NCBI GenBank assembly: GCA_902786265.1
Contig: CADACE010000015.1
Location: 22,121 to 86,120 of the forward strand
Reading direction: 5' to 3'
Length of the DNA stretch: 64,000 nucleotides
Origin: an uncultured Chloroflexota bacterium
Lineage (GTDB): Bacteria > Chloroflexota > Anaerolineae > Anaerolineales > Anaerolineaceae
A model generated the notes under the pieces. The model ran no database searches and had not been told where the DNA came from. It saw only the letters and a program-made list of their open reading frames with translations. Each line of letters starts with the position of its first letter. Positions within the stretch are counted from its first letter, which is position 1. Below, in pieces: positions 62,537 to 64,000 of this stretch. The position numbers were made by a program, and so were the translations under genes.

Positions 62537-62553
62537 TTGGCACTATTCTTGCA
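62537..62553 (+). promoter_or_regulatory. match to the sigma-54 (-24/-12) promoter consensus
   Basis: TTGGCAC at 62537-62543 and TTGCA at 62549-62553 with exactly 10 bases between GG and GC, as in the -24/-12 consensus. It lies 46 bp upstream of the 62599 gene. A sigma-70 reading of the same region (TTGGCA with AGATAA) is poorer. Confidence 0.4.
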
Positions 62554-62598
62554 CTTATAAAGATAAAATGACATGGTTAGTAAATTGGGAGGGAGATA

Positions 62599-63075
62599 AT
62601 GGATATTTTGAATCTTGTGAACAAACTGGAAGAGCTGTTCAGCCAGGGACGTTCATTACCCTTCACGCACAATGTAATTATTAATGAAGACCAGATGATC
62701 GACCTCATCGATCAGATGCGCATTTCCATCCCGGAAGAGATCAAGCGGTCTCAGCAGATCATTGCACAGCGTGACCGGATCCTTGCTCAGGCAAAAGATG
62801 AGCATGACCGTATGATGGAAATCGCCAACGAAAAACGGGAACAGCTGATTTCTGCCCATGAAATCTCCGTAGAAGCTTCCAACCGCGCAAAACAGATCAT
62901 CTCTCAGGCACAGACAGAAGCCGATGTGATCAAACAGGAAGCAGACAAATACGCCCTCGCGTCCCTCAAAAAGCTGGAACTGGAAATGGAACGTTCCATC
63001 GCTCAGGTGCGCAACGGTATCAAAACACTTGAGTATAATCCGGACGATCCGGATAACCACAGCAACAACGAATAA
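62599..63075 (+). CDS. coiled-coil protein, ATPase-subunit/DivIVA-like
   Basis: 158 residues. It starts MDILNLVNKLEELFSQGR and continues through PEEIKRSQQIIAQRDRILAQ into a long heptad-rich helix of Lys, Glu and Gln (about 60-145), then an acidic tail (YNPDDPDNHSNNE). Such proteins are usually annotated as ATPase subunit or DivIVA-like, without known function; one with this N-terminus is, to my recollection, widespread in Chloroflexota. No membrane segment. The ribosome site is GGGAGGGAGA. A GC-rich terminator follows. Confidence 0.7.
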   Translation: MDILNLVNKLEELFSQGRSLPFTHNVIINEDQMIDLIDQMRISIPEEIKRSQQIIAQRDRILAQAKDEHDRMMEIANEKREQLISAHEISVEASNRAKQIISQAQTEADVIKQEADKYALASLKKLELEMERSIAQVRNGIKTLEYNPDDPDNHSNNE

Positions 63076-63113
63076 ACTTTCTTCATATTTCTCTTGAGTT
63101 TTTCTATCTTCCG

Positions 63114-63142
63114 AACCGCGGCTCTCTCCAGCCGCGGTTTCG
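63114..63142 (+). terminator. intrinsic terminator after the coiled-coil gene
   Basis: AACCGCGGCT (63114-63123) and AGCCGCGGTT (63130-63139) are exact complements around a 6-base loop, followed by TTCGGTTT. Confidence 0.85.
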
Positions 63143-63169
63143 GTTTAAATCTTCTTGACGAAGCATGAC

Positions 63170-63488
63170 CCGGTCAGCTTTGCTGATACAGCGCAGCCTG
63201 CACTGCAGATCTGCACTGTTGTGCGCTGCCGGCTTTTCTGATAATCATCGGCACATCAGGCAGGAAGGTGTTTAATCCCTGCGCCGGGACGTACAAGCGT
63301 TTGGTAATCCGGTGCCGGCTTCAAACCGGCGCAGCTCTTGCTCCGAATACGAATCCAGACGCAGACTGCACCATACAGAGCAGGTTCCTAAGCCTACCGC
63401 ATATGCTTCAACACGGTAGGTACAACAGCACCTGATACAAGTGTACCGATACCGGTACACTTGTATCAGGTGCTGTTGTACCGTTTTT
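63170..63488 (+). ncRNA. candidate structured ncRNA ending in a 30-bp hairpin terminator
   Basis: Dense stem-loop potential ends in a hairpin with 30 perfect pairs (63419-63448 with 63453-63482, loop ATAC) followed by GTTTTT. It includes a T-arm-like GCCGG-CTTCAAA-CCGGC and the CCTACCG hairpin (63393-63399 / 63414-63420), whose 3' strand overlaps the left arm of the large hairpin, so the two are mutually exclusive at their junction, like an attenuator. No known RNA (RNase P, SRP, tmRNA, 6S, T-box) was recognised. The transcript boundaries are guesses. Confidence 0.4.
63419..63488 (+). terminator. 30-bp perfect hairpin with U-run
   Basis: Exact reverse-complement arms at 63419-63448 and 63453-63482, tetraloop ATAC, then G and TTTTT. 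It is far longer than typical intrinsic terminators. Confidence 0.85.
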
Positions 63489-63636
63489 AATCTTTGTTCT
63501 ATATCGCTACCATATTTTTTTCATTTTGTCAACCGGCAACATTGCCGGTTTTCTTTTTGAAAGTTTCGGGGTAGACTCTATTGTAAGTTTGAAGTGTGAA
63601 GAGTGAAGTTAATTTCACGATCATCCTAAGATGATT

Positions 63637-63731
63637 CGTATCTAATCAACGAATGCCGGAGTTAACTGAACGCTGAACTCTGATCGTATCTAATCAACGA
63701 ATGCCGGAGTTAACTGAACGCTGAACTCTGA
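63637..63731 (+). repeat. 47-bp tandem duplication
   Basis: 63637-63683 and 63685-63731 are identical, with one base between, starting CGTATCTAATCAACGAATGC. It is 33 bp upstream of the last gene start. Confidence 0.9.
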
Positions 63732-63763
63732 ACACTTCTAACTCTTATGAAAGGGGACCCGGG

Positions 63764-64000
63764 ATGGCACAGACAAACGGCGAATTGCTGATCACAGAAA
63801 CAGATGAATATCTGCGAAAAAACGAAAACGCGCCTGATTCCGCGGATGCGGATACCGCGCTGCCGTTTGAAGTGATCGACGAATACCTCGATGATCCGGC
63901 GGGATTTAACGATGTATGCGCGAAGCTGTTCACGAAAGTTCAGTCCGTTTTTGACCTGGCTGTCAAATACAACCGTCATTCCTCTGACTATCTCAAAAGC
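63764..64000 (+). CDS. unrecognised protein, N-terminal part (cut by window end)
   Basis: 79 residues visible from the ATG at 63764, which follows GAAAGGGGACCCGGG. The protein is acidic at the start (TETDEYLRKNENAPDSADAD) and then reads FEVIDEYLDDPAGFNDVC and LFTKVQSVFDLAVKYNRHSS, predicted helical. No signal peptide or known motif was recognised in this part. The gene runs out of the window, so size and family cannot be judged. Confidence 0.7.
   Translation, partial: MAQTNGELLITETDEYLRKNENAPDSADADTALPFEVIDEYLDDPAGFNDVCAKLFTKVQSVFDLAVKYNRHSSDYLKS

Larger units (their letters stand above)
63143..63763. other. 621-bp structured non-coding region
   Basis: No credible protein gene. From left: a cluster of stems (63190-63330, e.g. 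TGCAGATCTGCA palindrome and GCCGG-CTTCAAA-CCGGC), a CCTACCG/CGGTAGG hairpin, a 30-bp perfect hairpin with U-run (63419-63488), CCGGCAA-CATT-GCCGG (63534 region), and a 47-bp tandem duplication (63637-63731). The right edge carries the ribosome site GAAAGGGGAC of the last gene. Confidence 0.6.

Noticed and set aside
63170..63488. RNase P, SRP RNA, tmRNA, 6S RNA or T-box leader
   Set aside because: The key conserved segments of each were looked for and not found, so only an unnamed structured RNA is proposed.
1..64000. CRISPR array, prophage or IS element
   Set aside because: No regularly spaced direct repeats, and no transposase, integrase or structural phage genes were seen; the DUF5131 gene alone is not evidence of a prophage.

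Overview
The window is a chromosomal segment of an anaerobic, fermentative bacterium. It carries an ADP-forming acetate-CoA ligase, several ABC uptake systems, ClpB, an ammonia-dependent asparagine synthetase and no respiratory genes. The best taxonomic hint is the pair at the right end: a SpoIIE/PP2C-like protein (61703-62431) followed by a coiled-coil protein starting MDILNLVNKLEELF (62599-63075). Both resemble families I associate with Anaerolineae-type Chloroflexota. This assignment is an inference from recalled family features, not a search; Bacillota remain an alternative.

Layout. 1-7.0 kb: a one-directional row of small accessory enzymes (dehydrogenase fragment, GNAT, TIGR04076, methyltransferase, DUF5131, P-loop kinase, NUDIX, ParB-fold/HAD fusion, HAD, PLP desulfhydrase). 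7.1-14.3 kb: M3 peptidase, a secreted lipocalin-like protein, a 1.15-kb non-coding region with two related tRNA-like elements that each end in an intrinsic terminator, an M48 protease and a membrane protein. 14.5-18.8 kb: an iron-type ABC transporter (permease, ATPase, binding protein). 18.8-22.4 kb: inositol-phosphatase-family protein and ClpB. 23.2-26.7 kb: a methionine-type ABC transporter whose binding protein is circularly permuted, split by a brnTA toxin-antitoxin pair with a frameshifted toxin. 26.9-37.5 kb: esterase, nitroreductase, aldo/keto reductase, asnA, PIG-L deacetylase, methyltransferase and a large EAL protein with two degenerate GGDEF domains.

37.8-50.8 kb is a surface-glycan locus. 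A polyprenyl-phosphate-type GT2 glycosyltransferase is followed by rfbF-rfbG-rfbH (CDP-4-keto-3,6-dideoxyglucose synthesis), a thiamine-diphosphate enzyme of the kind that adds a two-carbon branch to that sugar (YerE-like, yersiniose-type chemistry), an SDR enzyme, and three tandem paralogous ~650-residue polytopic membrane proteins. The likely product is a lipid-linked branched dideoxyhexose transferred to the cell surface. 51.0-61.3 kb, on the minus strand: a DUF2812 protein, a complete oligopeptide ABC transporter, a secreted transglutaminase-like protein and acetate-CoA ligase. 61.7-64 kb: the SpoIIE-like and coiled-coil genes, heptad repeats, a sigma-54-like promoter match, a highly structured non-coding region with a 30-bp perfect hairpin, a 47-bp tandem duplication and the start of an unrecognised gene.

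The observations I would check first are the circularly permuted MetQ, the paired tRNA-Cys-like elements with terminators, the branched-dideoxysugar locus with triplicated membrane proteins, the ParB-HAD fusion with a lost nucleophile, and the brnT frameshift.
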